Source: Aspidapion aeneum (taxonomy: Eukaryota > Arthropoda > Insecta > Coleoptera > Brentidae). Taken from it: DNA of 64,000 nucleotides. Shown in pieces: positions 11,136-21,403 of the stretch. The position numbers and the translations under genes are program-made. The stretch is from assembly GCA_963576565.1 (NCBI GenBank), contig OY755042.1, positions 99,380,185 through 99,444,184 on the forward strand, written 5' to 3'. Numbering within the stretch: the stretch's first letter is position 1; each line of letters starts with the position of its first letter. The notes below the pieces were generated by a model. That model saw nothing but the letters and a program-made list of their open reading frames with translations, was not told the DNA's origin and made no database searches.

Positions 11136-12305
11136 TCCAGAGATTGAAACCAATTGCCTTTGAGAACACAATTCCACTTATTGGATATCTGTCAAACTTA
11201 TGCCAAATACGATATGGTGACTTAAAATCAAAAAACAGAAGAATTAGGGTCTTTATAAAAAAATCTGAGTTTTATCAAGCGTTTTTGCATTTTTGCCGGT
11301 TGCAATATGCATTGACCCGACCTGAGGGACAAATTATGTCACGGTCATGGATGCTGTTTTTTATTTCATCTGCCTGCTTTTTGTTTTACTCTGGTAGTTT
11401 TCTTTGTATTTGGTAGTTGTCGCCACTTGTGTAAAAAACAAACGGTATCGCAGGTATTACTTTTCATTTCTTTTATCGATATCGTCAGGTGAGATTTATA
11501 TACCGTCTCTTAAGCATTACAAAAGTATCACATTGATCATGCCGTGTTCTGCAGTCCCTTGAGGACGAAACAGTTAACTGTAAACACTTAATAGGTGTCC
11601 ATTAGATCTTGGAGCCCCATGGGTGCACAGCTTTCGAGCTGCCCACGGAAAAATATAAGAGAACAAAATCTTTCTATGTTCGCTTAGCCACGAAAAAAAA
11701 TACAATTCCTTTACTTTTTAAAGATGGCTTCGGAAAAAGTAAAGAAAAAGCATTTTTATTTTTTTTTCGGAGATTAACAAAAAAACCGGACAAAACAAGA
11801 TACCTAGTGTTAAAAAAAAAAGGTTTTTAAAAGTGTCAAAAAACCTGACAAACGATTGTTTGACCATATTTTACCTAATATCTGTTTCCGTTAAAATTGA
11901 TCTGACACTGACGTCTAAATTAGTAAAGTTAAAGGATTTTTCCTGAATTGTTAGAATCTGATGTCAAAAATGACATATGTCTAACACCTGCCAAATTTTT
12001 GACGTATGGCTTGTTTTTAAATGAAATACCCTGTATTTAGTTTTTCTAACGGATAGGGCTCTTTTTCTGTTTTAAAAAATATATCATTCGTATTTTTAAA
12101 CAAAAAAATCGACTGGAATTGAAAGCTGTGTAATATTTCAGTGTCATGAAAATGGCCTTGAATAATTTCACGAATGAATCCATAAAGAAATTCGTGCATT
12201 ATTTGTCGGTATAAAACAGGTATTATAGTTGAAAAATTTAAGTACATAATAACCTGAAATTCCTGAAAAAGACCTGTATGGACGGGTTAGAGAATATCCA
12301 GTGTC
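11136..12305. other. Non-satellite DNA between satellite pieces
   Basis: This 1.17-kb stretch separates the satellite array from a satellite fragment at 12306 and could be an insertion into the array. A 90-codon frame at 11144-11416 shows no known domain. A hammerhead-like fold sits at 11544-11587. The segment CCATGGGTGC...GCCCACGG near 11617-11647 is locally palindromic. I see no gene. Confidence 0.45.
11544..11587 (+). ncRNA. Decayed type I hammerhead ribozyme fold
   Basis: The order matches a minimal type I hammerhead. Stem I is GTGTT (11544-11548) pairing with AACAC (11583-11587). The core is CTGCA at 11549-11553. Stem II is GTCC/GGAC with loop CTTGA (11554-11566). GAAA follows at 11567-11570. 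Stem III is CAGT-TA-ACTG (11571-11580), then UA and the predicted cleavage site after 11582. The core should read CUGANGA but has lost two bases, so self-cleavage is unlikely. Such ribozymes occur in Penelope-like elements, retrozymes and satellites of insects. The pairing is seen in the sequence; the identity is inference. Confidence 0.5.
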
Positions 12306-12412
12306 AGAATGTTTTACTATTTGTTTATTTCGTTGATTTAATGTCTTACTACGCGACATGCTTGTGTTCATATATAACCCGAAAAGTTCGTAAAGTTTCC
12401 AAAGTTTCGCAG
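12306..12412. repeat. Detached fragment of the 503-bp satellite
   Basis: About 107 bp match the satellite segment from TTTTACTATTTGTTTATT to CGTAAAGTTTCCAAAGTTTC. It is in the same orientation as the main array, 1.2 kb downstream, and ends abruptly at 12412. Confidence 0.85.
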
Positions 12413-13324
12413 TAATGGATACTTTAAAGCAATAGAAAAGTTGAGAATGACCGAGAAGAAAATAGAAAGATTCAATTTTATATTTATGCTGTGTAACAAG
12501 AATCTATTGATTTACCTAGCAGAATATGAGTATTAAAGTTTACCTGCATAAAATAATAAAAAAGTTTTTCAGAAAATATAATATCCTGTATAAACTAAAC
12601 TAAACTTAAATAAAAGTTTAAAAGCATAAAAACTCTAATTTTATTGAAGAGTCAAATACAGAATAAAAAACTTTTGCTATGTAAATATCGGTTATAATAT
12701 GTTTTTCCTACGACCACATATGAAAATGATGGATAGATATCACACGATCTGCAACCTCAGAAAACGTTAAATTTCATCTGTGTGCAGAAATTTTTCCGCA
12801 CATGTGTGAAAATGTACTTTTTTGCACATGTATGGAAAAGTGTGGAATGAAGTTAACTGTCACCATACTTTTCCGCACATGTGCGGAAAAGCAGTTTTAT
12901 TTAATTTGTGCCAAATTAAAGACCAATTTTTACAAAAATAACTATACTACAACAGTGTTCGTAGGAAAAATAGCGTATACAACTTGATATAAAGTAACTT
13001 TTTTACACGCGCTTGTTATTTTACTGATCTAGCTCCTCGTTCGCAACATTCAAGCTTGTGTGAAATTTGTCACTTTCTTCTCTCGTTATGTAATATACTA
13101 TTTTTAAAGGTGGCAGACGATATCTCGTAATAGGGATATTTTGAAACGATTATTTGTCAGTGGCACGGAAAAGCTGCTTTGAATTGGAATGATTTTGTGT
13201 TTATCTGTATTGTAGATAATTAACGAAAAATATCTCTCAAGGTTTTTTTCGAAATTTTAAGCGTTTCCAAATTGTCCCTATTTGCTAGAATTACAAGAAT
13301 ATAAATCCAATGTTTTTGTTTCAG
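12413..13324. other. Intron-like DNA upstream of the Musashi exon
   Basis: AT-rich sequence has a cluster of near-palindromic TTTTCCGCACATGTG motifs at 12788-12895, resembling motifs at 34640-34735 and 57260-57640. The last bases form a polypyrimidine tract and acceptor (TTTTTGTTTCAG) for the exon at 13325. No other exon is recognised here. Confidence 0.5.
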
Positions 13325-13417
13325 ATGGTCACTAGGACAAAAAAGATATTCGTGGGAGGCCTATCAGCCCCGACCACCCTCGAAGATGTCAAAAGCTACT
13401 TCGAGCAATTTGGACCG
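13325..13417 (+). CDS. Musashi/Rbp6-type RNA-binding protein, internal exon (start of RRM2)
   Basis: A 93-bp internal exon of 31 codons starts at [13 protein letters not shown] and ends at SYFEQFGP. The acceptor TTTTTGTTTCAG precedes 13325 and the donor GTAAGT follows 13417; both junctions are in phase 0. KIFVGGL is the RNP2 motif of an RRM. The lead-in MVTRTKK and the APTTLEDVK stretch are characteristic of the second RRM of Musashi-family proteins (Drosophila Rbp6, vertebrate MSI1/MSI2), which bind mRNA and control translation. The next exon should begin with the V/I-E-D-A-M-L segment and carry RNP1; I did not find it, so the downstream intron probably extends past this window. The first RRM exon was not found either. 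The exon's GC content exceeds that of its surroundings. Confidence 0.9.
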
Positions 13418-13577
13418 GTAAGTAGGCTTAGGCTTTTATTTATAATTTCTATCTAATGGATGATAATAACTTCTTTACCTTAAAATGCATTGCTGTCATA
13501 TAAACGTTCTGGTCCCCCTTATGTTGGCAACAAAGTTTTTTTGGGTTTACGTTGTTTGTTTGGAATTCTCTTCTTTA

Positions 13578-13951
13578 AGGAATTGTTCCAAGTATATCTT
13601 GAAGAGCGTAGGCGAGATACAGCAACCTTGTTTAAGACCTTTATTTACTTGAAAGCCTTTGGTTAGTTTTGATTTTATGTTAACTTTTGCCTTACTTTTG
13701 CGGTATAACTCTTTGATGGCATTAACTAGTTGTACGCTTATGTTTGTGTTTTCCAACGCTTTCCAAAGTAGATTTAGTGGTATACTATCATATGCCTTCT
13801 GTAAATCGACGTAAAACAGATTTACGCCATTTTCTTTTCGATAACTTGGGTTATACAAAAGAGATGATCAGAAGTCGATCTACCCGCCCTGAAACCGGCT
13901 TGTTCTTCTGCCTCCATGTCTATATTCGCTTTCCACTTTATATTTTACTAT
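13578..13951 (-). pseudogene. RTE-like LINE fragment, part 1 (split by the BEL element)
   Basis: This minus-strand fragment matches the RT region of the full-length copy at about 4630-5010. It includes YVDLQKAYDSIPLNLLWKA and GLKQGCCISPTLF. It is truncated at 13578, so the 3' half of the element is missing, and it has a small internal deletion. At 13951 it is broken by the LTR element and resumes at 21135. Confidence 0.88.
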
Positions 13952-14438
13952 TGTTATGTTTTGAGGTTTGAGGTTGAGCGGCGGGACTGTAAGCGCACTG
14001 GTCGTTTTATAAAATCTGGGTGCAAAAATCCTTAAAAGGACGATGTAAAAATATTAATTTTTCCGAGCCACACAAAGACAAGATAGAGGATTGGCACTCA
14101 CCTCTTCAGCTGTTTCCGTCGTCCAGAGGAGCTCCTCTCGCTGGCCCAGTCGTTGCAGTCGATCTACACTAGAATCACTTGTTTGTGTAATGGTTTAGTT
14201 TTATTTTCTAAGAATGTTATTGGATTTTTTGGTTAATAGAATTTATCACCATGCTGCGTGGTGATCTCGATAGAATATGACAGACGAATCCTTTTTTGGT
14301 TACGCCTTTTTGCGCAGATTCATTTTCCGTAGATGGCGCTGGCGTTTTGCTTGTGCCAATCAAATTGAAATTGTGTGGGTTTTCCGAATACGGGAATTTG
14401 GCGCAAAATTTGAATTTAAAATTAAAGTTGCACGAACA
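13952..14438 (-). repeat. 3' LTR of the BEL/Pao element
   Basis: A 487-bp LTR reads TGTTCGTGCAAC...ATAACA on the minus strand, with TG...CA ends. A possible AATAAA polyadenylation signal lies on the minus strand at about 14200-14205. The purine-rich GTGGGCGGAAAA immediately upstream on the minus strand (14439-14450) is a plausible polypurine tract. Confidence 0.95.
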
Positions 14439-14657
14439 TTTTCCGCCCACTTAAAACGAAGTTTTACATTGAGATTAATTGAATAAACAAATGGCTATAT
14501 AAAAAGAATATAAGTTAATTCAAAACCTTAAAGGGTAGGTAATTAAATCCGTTTTAGGTTTATAGATCAAAAGGAAAAAAAATGAAAAAAAAAAAATATA
14601 TATATATATATATATTCTAGATAACGACACACGAAACAAAAGAAGTTGCTTGGGAGT
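14439..14657 (-). other. BEL/Pao 3' untranslated spacer
   Basis: This 219-bp spacer lies between the stop codon and the 3' LTR. It contains an A-rich tract running into (AT)n at about 14580-14617. The polypurine tract candidate is at its LTR edge. Confidence 0.8.
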
Positions 14658-17600
14658 TTAGTGCGCATCTAAAGGTAGTGGGCACAACTTGACCACGGGA
14701 CGAGTGAAAAGTCCGTGTTGTGTTTTAACAGTAGCAACTCGAATGTGATTATCCCGACCAGGATGTACAGATACTATTCTACCCAGCAACCAGTGTAATG
14801 GCGGCCTAGTTTCATCCTTAATTAATACAAGCGTATCTAGCTTGATTTCAACCGAAGGGTCCGACCACTTAGAACGCTGTTGTAAAGTATTTAAGTACTC
14901 GAGTTTCCAACGCTTCCAGAAATCGGCATGAATCCGTTGGATAAGTTGCCAACGCTTAAGGGTATTAACTTTAAGGGTAGAAAGGTCAGGATCAGGACAC
15001 GAATTAAGGGGTTCCATTGTGAGGAAATGACCCGGAGTCAAAGACGTAAGATCATTTGGGTCAGAGCTTTGCTCACAAAGGGGTCGAGAATTGAGTAATG
15101 CCTCTATTTGGGCGAGGAGAGTATAGAGCTCTTCGAAGGTTAGTATCTGGTCGCCGATGACCCGATACAAATGTGTTTTTATAGATTTGACTCCTGCTTC
15201 TGCTAGACCATTTAGGTGGGGGGCTCCCGGACTATTAAGACACCATTTGATTTTTAAGCTCTCAGAAGCTAATTTCGAAAGATTATGGAGCTCCTTAATA
15301 GCCCCAACAAAGTTTGAGCCTCTATCACTTGTGATTTGGACACAAGTGCCACGTCTAGCGACAAAGCGTCGTAAAGCAGCGATGCACGCCTCTGTGGTTA
15401 AATCCGAAACAAGCTCGATATGGATTGCCTTGACAGAAGTATCGACAAAGACTGCGATATATGATTTACCAACTTGTGCTCCACGACGTCTCTGACCTAC
15501 AAAGGTTTTGATTGGGCCTGCATAGTCTAAGCAAACGTGTGAAAAACATTTTAATTGTGACGTTCTAAAAGAAGGTAAATCCGACATGTACGGAGTATAC
15601 GGTTTTGGTTTTAAGCGAAAGCAGGGAATACATTTCAATAAAACCCTCTGAATAGCTCGACGTGATGACATAATCCAAAACTTTTGACGAATTAAGTATT
15701 GGACTGTGTTTATTCCGGGATGTAAATTTTCGTTATGAGTTTGAATAATGATCAATTGGGTTAATCTATGAGATTTCGGCAATAATAAGGGATGTTTTGC
15801 CTCAAAGGAGAGTTGAGAATGCCGTAAGCGTCCGCCCACTCTAAGGAAACCCAATTCGTCCAAAAAGGGCGCGAGTTTGCGAAACGGCTTAGGTAATAGC
15901 TGAGTATTTTGAATTTTTTGAATGATATCCGAAAAACACTCTTCTTGGACCCTTTTAACTAAAACAAGTAGAGCCTTGTGTAGTTCAAAAGCGGAAAAAA
16001 CGCCGGATAAAGGGTCAACTGAGGTTTTTCGATTGTGAATAAGTCTTAGAAAATGACAAATGATTTTTTGAATGGTATTTAAATTGGATATTTTATCGAT
16101 TAATCTATCAAAAAAGTTTTGATTTTGAATTTCTGCCGTCAGCACCACTGAATTTTCCGGTTTTTCTTCTTTGAGAACCTCGTCTGGAACTCCCAAAGAA
16201 CGTTCATTTATAAACCTTTGAATTTGCCACTCCGTAGTGGGCAAGGTAATCCATGGAGGGCCGTGAAACCAAAGAGGGTGATTTATTAAGTTATTGGGCG
16301 ACAACCCTCTGCTAGCGCAGTCGGCAGGGTTCTCGAGTGAAGTAATGTGATACCATGGGACTTCGGGGATTGTTTCTTGAATACGACTTACGCGGTTTGC
16401 CACAAAGGTCTTCCACTTGTGAGGTGAAGATGTGACCCAATGAAGCATGACCTGTGAGTCCGAGAACGCAAGAATTTCATCGATTACGAGTAATGATGAA
16501 TAGGTGCGAATAACTAGTTCGAGTAAATCAGCTAATAGAGTAGCTCCAAGTAGTTCCAAACGTGGGATTGAAATAGTGTGTAAGGGAGCAACCCTTGACT
16601 TGCCCATGACTAGAGCAGTTTTGATAATTTTATTTGGTAATTCGACGCGAACGTATACGCAAGAAGCGTATCCTAGCTCGGATGCATCGCAGAAACCTAG
16701 CAATTGACATCGTTGAATATTATTCGAAAAAATATGTCTAGGTATACAAAGATTCGAAAGAGTGGTTAATTGATTATTGAATTGATTCCAAAGAGTTTTG
16801 ATTGGATCGGGGGGTATTTCATCCCAATCAGTTTTGCATAACCAAAGTTTTTGCATAATCACTTTGGCCAAAAATGAAACAGGCGATAAGAAACCTATAG
16901 GATCCCAAATTTTAGCGATAGCCGATAAAATATTCCTTTTGGTGCAAGGTTTTTCACAAGGGGTACAAGAATAGGTAAAAGTATCTGTAGAAGGGTGCCA
17001 CTGAAGGCCCAACACCTTAATCGATGTTGAAGAATCGTCTTCAAAGGTAACAGGGATCTGACAATCAGCGGGCGACAAATGTGAAAGAAGTTTCGGATTA
17101 TTTGATGCCCATTTTCTTAATTCAAATTTTCCCAATTTAAGCAACGCTATTAGATTCTTTTGAAGCGATAAAGCACCTTCTAGAGAGTTAGCTCCACAGC
17201 AAATATCGTCCATGAAAATGTTATTCAAAAGGACCTGGGATGCTTCCGGATAATTCTTAGCCTCCAGGATGGCTAGCTCTCTAAGAGTTCTAATAGCTAA
17301 ATAGGGACTTGAACTAACACCAAACGTCACTGTATTAAGCCTGTATTCCTGCAGGGGTTCATTGGGATCAAATCGCCAAAGTAGCCTTTGGTAGTCCCGA
17401 TGAATTGGATTGATTTGAATTTGTAAAAAGTGCTGTTTTATATCAGTCAAAAATACGATAGAATAAAATCTGAATTTTAATAGAATTTCGGAAATATCGG
17501 CTTGTAATTTTGGTCCTATTAAAAGAGTTTCGTTCATGCTTAGGCCTTTCGAACCCTTAATCGAGGGGTTAAAAACCACCCGGAGTTTAGTCGTTGATTT

Positions 17601-20084
17601 GTCAAGACGAAGGACTCCGTGATGTGGTAAATAAGAACATAACTGAGGTCTAGGTTCGGATCTTGGAATTAAAGACATGTGCCCGTTTTTGAGATATTCT
17701 CTCATAAAATCCGAGTACATACTATAGAAATTTGAATTTTTTATTAAGCGAGATTCGAGAGACAAAAATTGACGGTAGGCCACTGAATATGTGTCTCCTA
17801 GGTCAGGAGGGTCAATGTGACGAAAAGGCAAATTTACCGTAAATCGGCCCGAAATATCTCTAGTGGTAGTTTTTTGGAAAATCTCTTCACATCTTTTTTC
17901 TTCGGGTGAGAGAAACGTTTTTGACTTAATTGATTCTAGTTCCCAAAATCTGCGAATATTAAAGTCGAGAGACTGCTCACAGGAAGTAAAGTACGAATTG
18001 ACTTGAGGTGAAATATTTATGCTTTGAGTTTGGCCCATCAAGACCCACCCAAAAACTGTCTCAAAAGCGGAGGGTAGGCCGTGAGGTCCTGGAATTCGTC
18101 CTGATTGGACGATTTCTGTGTAAAGTTGTGCACCTAAGAGTAAGTCAATTGGACCAGGGTTGTAAAATTGATTATCTGCAAGCTTTAGATTTGAAATATG
18201 ACTCCAATTGGATGAATCTACCTGTATTGAGGGCATATTCGAACAGAGTTTCGGTAAAACGAAGACTTGAATAGAAAAGGTAGGCTCTTGTTGGCCTAGG
18301 GCTCGAATAGTGCAAGTAGAAATGCCGTTAGTGGCCGATGAAGATTGATTTAGTCCCAGAACAGGGATCGAAATTTTGTTTCTTGGCAAGCCTAACCTGT
18401 TAAGACAAGCTTCGCTTATCAGGTTAGCTTGGCTACCGCTGTCCAGAAGTGCTCGGACAGGTTGGTAGTTACCCCGACTATCCAGTACCTCTAATTTTAT
18501 AGTCGCTAGAAGCACTGTCGTCCGGGGCGTCAAGGTGGATAACGAAGAGTATTGATTTGTAGATGTATTTGGATTCGAATTGATTTGAATTGAATTTGAA
18601 CTGGGTTGAACAAAACTAGGGTTCTGTTGGCTAAGACTTGAATTTGAATTCTGATACGATAAGTTTGTGCCTGTGCTAGGCACGGCCACTTGATTTGAAT
18701 TAAAACTTTGATTTAAGTTCGAATTTTGATTTGAATTTTGGCTTGAATTAACAAAGGATTGACTTGAATTCTGACGGATTGAATCTGTCGTTTGCGATAG
18801 ATGAATAAGACTATGGTGCCTATGTCGACATACCCTGCAGTTGTAGGTACTACTGCAGTCGATTACTTGATGATTTGAACGTAAACAGTTGATACATAAC
18901 GATTGTTGTTTTACATAAGTAAAACGATCTGAAGGAGATTTGGAAATAAAAACACCACACTGCGAGAGTGGATGAAAAGAATTATTGCATAATTTGCACT
19001 TATAGGGTTGTTGGTTTTGTCGAAATTGAATATTGGATTGTTTATTTGCTACTTGTGAGTGCGTATGCGCTAAAAAATTTGATGGAGGGCTTGATTTGTA
19101 CTGATTATTTGAATAAGAATTATATTTTTGGTTACTAGAATTCGAATAATTTGGTTTTTGCTGTTTTGAAGTCGAAGGTTGCATTTGCGTATTTTGGGGA
19201 GATAGCTGTACTGTTTCAAGAGCACGGCATTGGTTAATAAGAAACTGAATTAGATTTTGATATGTTGGAATCTCGGTAGTACTATACTTTAATTCGAAAG
19301 CGGTTCTTGTGGTTTGATCGATTTTTGATAATAAAATTGAAAATAAACAAAAACACCACGACGTTACTGGAAATTCAAGATTTTCGAGCGCCGCAACATT
19401 CTCGGAAAAGGTATCTACCAAGACTCTAAGATCCTTTGCTGACTGGTTTCCCTTTAAAGAATTTGCATAGTAGATTGAGTTCCAGTAGGTACTGGCTAAA
19501 AGTCTTTTATTTTGATAGCGATCTGTTAATACCTTCCAGGCGATTGCGTAATTGCTTGCCGTTAATTTTATAGAACTTAAAATATTAAGTGGTTCGCCCT
19601 CAAGGAAGGTTAGCAAATGTTGAAATTTCCTTATATCGGAATAATTTGAGTTTTCGTGAACCAAACAAGAATAAACATCGTAAAAGGTTGGCCACTTTTT
19701 TACGTTTCCATTAAAGCAAGGTACCTTTAAAGGGCCCAGATCATCGCTACGTGAATAGTGTGAAGTTGCGGGGGTGAAATTTGAATGAACTGAATCGGAA
19801 CATAAACTCGAAAAAAGAACTTTAGCTTGGTGGTAGAATAGATCCGTATCTCTCCTAATTTTGTCTTGTACTTCGAACTCATCATCGTCGTCGTCTTTCA
19901 AGAGACCTATGATGTCATTATGAATGTTTTTAAATTGTTCATAGTGATCATCTAACGATTCGTAAAACGCCTTAAAAATTGGCAAGGAAGAACTATCTGA
20001 TTTAGCTTTTGTTCCCAAGTTATACGTTTCCGTAATACGAGATATTGAAACTTTGCGTTGATTCTCAAGCTTTTTTAACGACAT
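14658..20084 (-). CDS. BEL/Pao Gag-Pol polyprotein
   Basis: This is a single 1808-aa frame. Gag occupies about 1-430, with a DUF1759-like segment around 118-290 (VPCFNGNVKKWPTFYDVY) and Cys/His knuckles at 363-376, 397-410 and 416-425. A Ser/Asn/Gln-rich linker follows. The aspartic protease has LLDSGSQANL, with catalytic D548. The RT has LTDIKQHF (D881) and FMDD at 957-960. RNase H has D1133, E1177 and D1209. The integrase has an HHCC zinc site (H1450, H1455, C1485, C1488) and catalytic residues D1520, D1587 and E1629, the last in GLAEAGVK where many relatives have WEA. A DUF5641-like C terminus (LIKDETRPPLHWLLGRI) follows. No stop or frameshift is present. The ATG at 20084 is the first in frame. 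Acts in cytoplasmic particles, then in the nucleus. Confidence 0.95.
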   Translation of the reverse strand: MSLKKLENQRKVSISRITETYNLGTKAKSDSSSLPIFKAFYESLDDHYEQFKNIHNDIIGLLKDDDDDEFEVQDKIRRDTDLFYHQAKVLFSSLCSDSVHSNFTPATSHYSRSDDLGPLKVPCFNGNVKKWPTFYDVYSCLVHENSNYSDIRKFQHLLTFLEGEPLNILSSIKLTASNYAIAWKVLTDRYQNKRLLASTYWNSIYYANSLKGNQSAKDLRVLVDTFSENVAALENLEFPVTSWCFCLFSILLSKIDQTTRTAFELKYSTTEIPTYQNLIQFLINQCRALETVQLSPQNTQMQPSTSKQQKPNYSNSSNQKYNSYSNNQYKSSPPSNFLAHTHSQVANKQSNIQFRQNQQPYKCKLCNNSFHPLSQCGVFISKSPSDRFTYVKQQSLCINCLRSNHQVIDCSSTYNCRVCRHRHHSLIHLSQTTDSIRQNSSQSFVNSSQNSNQNSNLNQSFNSNQVAVPSTGTNLSYQNSNSSLSQQNPSFVQPSSNSIQINSNPNTSTNQYSSLSTLTPRTTVLLATIKLEVLDSRGNYQPVRALLDSGSQANLISEACLNRLGLPRNKISIPVLGLNQSSSATNGISTCTIRALGQQEPTFSIQVFVLPKLCSNMPSIQVDSSNWSHISNLKLADNQFYNPGPIDLLLGAQLYTEIVQSGRIPGPHGLPSAFETVFGWVLMGQTQSINISPQVNSYFTSCEQSLDFNIRRFWELESIKSKTFLSPEEKRCEEIFQKTTTRDISGRFTVNLPFRHIDPPDLGDTYSVAYRQFLSLESRLIKNSNFYSMYSDFMREYLKNGHMSLIPRSEPRPQLCSYLPHHGVLRLDKSTTKLRVVFNPSIKGSKGLSMNETLLIGPKLQADISEILLKFRFYSIVFLTDIKQHFLQIQINPIHRDYQRLLWRFDPNEPLQEYRLNTVTFGVSSSPYLAIRTLRELAILEAKNYPEASQVLLNNIFMDDICCGANSLEGALSLQKNLIALLKLGKFELRKWASNNPKLLSHLSPADCQIPVTFEDDSSTSIKVLGLQWHPSTDTFTYSCTPCEKPCTKRNILSAIAKIWDPIGFLSPVSFLAKVIMQKLWLCKTDWDEIPPDPIKTLWNQFNNQLTTLSNLCIPRHIFSNNIQRCQLLGFCDASELGYASCVYVRVELPNKIIKTALVMGKSRVAPLHTISIPRLELLGATLLADLLELVIRTYSSLLVIDEILAFSDSQVMLHWVTSSPHKWKTFVANRVSRIQETIPEVPWYHITSLENPADCASRGLSPNNLINHPLWFHGPPWITLPTTEWQIQRFINERSLGVPDEVLKEEKPENSVVLTAEIQNQNFFDRLIDKISNLNTIQKIICHFLRLIHNRKTSVDPLSGVFSAFELHKALLVLVKRVQEECFSDIIQKIQNTQLLPKPFRKLAPFLDELGFLRVGGRLRHSQLSFEAKHPLLLPKSHRLTQLIIIQTHNENLHPGINTVQYLIRQKFWIMSSRRAIQRVLLKCIPCFRLKPKPYTPYMSDLPSFRTSQLKCFSHVCLDYAGPIKTFVGQRRRGAQVGKSYIAVFVDTSVKAIHIELVSDLTTEACIAALRRFVARRGTCVQITSDRGSNFVGAIKELHNLSKLASESLKIKWCLNSPGAPHLNGLAEAGVKSIKTHLYRVIGDQILTFEELYTLLAQIEALLNSRPLCEQSSDPNDLTSLTPGHFLTMEPLNSCPDPDLSTLKVNTLKRWQLIQRIHADFWKRWKLEYLNTLQQRSKWSDPSVEIKLDTLVLIKDETRPPLHWLLGRIVSVHPGRDNHIRVATVKTQHGLFTRPVVKLCPLPLDAH

Positions 20085-20647
20085 ATTGTTAATTAAAAAA
20101 ATAAAAAATATTTAAAAGGAATAAAACTAACACTTGACCCCTATTGACTTTAATCAGTCCAAAAGAGTTCGACAGCATATATTTTATTATCGATTTCTCG
20201 AATAAATGCAAAAACTTGCTGTTATCCTAGGTCGCGATTTTTCTCCCAAATAAATGCACAGAAAACAAATTGTACCTACTACCGTTTCTCTTATTATTTA
20301 CAGGTAAATACTAATTCTACTAGATGTGTTTGTTTACCTGTTAAATAAGAATAAAGCATTCAACTCACAAGCACTTTTGTTGTTTTGAATAACTATAACA
20401 TATTATTTAAACAAATAACTATTATTTAAACAAATTTCGATTTTTGAATCAAAACAAACGACGTACGAAGTGCCAATTTCGGCTGCAATGAAATGTGGGT
20501 GGAGCAACCGTTAAGCCACGCAAGGGGGGACGGAACCTCCTTTCTAAACCGGACACGGCAACAAACGAATCAAAATGGCGAGGGTAAAAATCTAATATTT
20601 TTAGCAAACAAATTTTAAAAAACTATCTGAGTCGTGGGACCAGAAAA
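20085..20647 (-). promoter_or_regulatory. BEL/Pao leader with primer-binding site
   Basis: This is the untranslated leader of about 563 bp between the 5' LTR and the ORF. Five bases inside the LTR edge the minus strand reads TGGTCCCACGACTCAG (about 20627-20642). It begins with the TGG expected for pairing with a tRNA 3' CCA and is the likely primer-binding site. I cannot name the tRNA. No other gene is visible. Confidence 0.7.
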
Positions 20648-21134
20648 TGTTATGTTTTGAGGTTTGAGGTTGAGCGGCGGGACTGTAAGCGCACTGGTCG
20701 TTTTATAAAATCTGGGTGCAAAAATCCTTAAAAGGACGATGTAAAAATATTAATTTTTCCGAGCCACACAAAGACAAGATAGAGGATTGGCACTCACCTC
20801 TTCAGCTGTTTCCGTCGTCCAGAGGAGCTCCTCTCGCTGGCCCAGTCGTTGCAGTCGATCTACACTAGAATCACTTGTTTGTGTAATGGTTTAGTTTTAT
20901 TTTCTAAGAATGTTATTGGATTTTTTGGTTAATAGAATTTATCACCATGCTGCGTGGTGATCTCGATAGAATATGACAGACGAATCCTTTTTTGGTTACG
21001 CCTTTTTGCGCAGATTCATTTTCCGTAGATGGCGCTGGCGTTTTGCTTGTGCCAATCAAATTGAAATTGTGTGGGTTTTCCGAATACGGGAATTTGGCGC
21101 AAAATTTGAATTTAAAATTAAAGTTGCACGAACA
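20648..21134 (-). repeat. 5' LTR of the BEL/Pao element
   Basis: A 487-bp LTR has no difference by eye from the copy at 13952-14438. It should hold the promoter; I do not see a clear TATA box. Confidence 0.95.
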
Positions 21135-21403
21135 ACTATTTTACCGTATATTCTGCTTAGCGTACTAGTCACAAATATCCTTCTATAATTGTCACATATA
21201 TCTTTCCGTCCTTTTTTTGTGTATTGTGGATATGTATAACGTTTTCCATTCAGTTGGTACTACAGTTCCATTTAAATATTTTTGGAAAAGATTCCGTAAT
21301 CTCCAAAACAGTTCTTCAGTGCCATATTTAATAAGTTCAGCTGGGATATTTCCGGCTCCGGCAGATTTACCGCACCGCTTTTTAAGGTTGTGCACACGTT
21401 GTT
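21135..21403 (-). pseudogene. RTE-like LINE fragment, part 2
   Basis: This is the continuation of the fragment at 13578-13951 beyond the BEL insertion. The minus-strand frame reads KSAGAGNIPAELIKYGTEEL through PTEWKTLYISTIHKK, matching residues about 486-540 of the full-length ORF. Homology stops at CACACGT near 21398, just upstream of the LKSGK segment, so the copy is truncated there. A possible short duplication TGTTGGCA lies near 13523 and 21399. Confidence 0.85.

Larger units (their letters stand above)
13952..21134 (-). mobile_element. Intact BEL/Pao LTR retrotransposon
   Basis: The element is 7183 bp in minus orientation, bounded by two 487-bp LTRs that look identical by eye. It is flanked by the 5-bp direct repeat ACTAT (13947-13951 and 21135-21139). 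It sits inside an older RTE-like fragment, which gives the relative age. Order on the minus strand: 5' LTR, leader of about 563 bp, one 1808-aa ORF, spacer of about 219 bp, 3' LTR. No env-like frame is present. Identical LTRs plus an uninterrupted ORF indicate a very recent insertion, 535 bp downstream of the Musashi exon. Confidence 0.95.

Noticed and set aside
14217..14486. Frames across the LTR (also at 20973-21188)
   Set aside because: They lie in LTR sequence, occur in both copies and have no motif.
15157..18274. Plus-strand frames inside the BEL element
   Set aside because: They are antisense to the 1808-aa Gag-Pol frame and show no domain.
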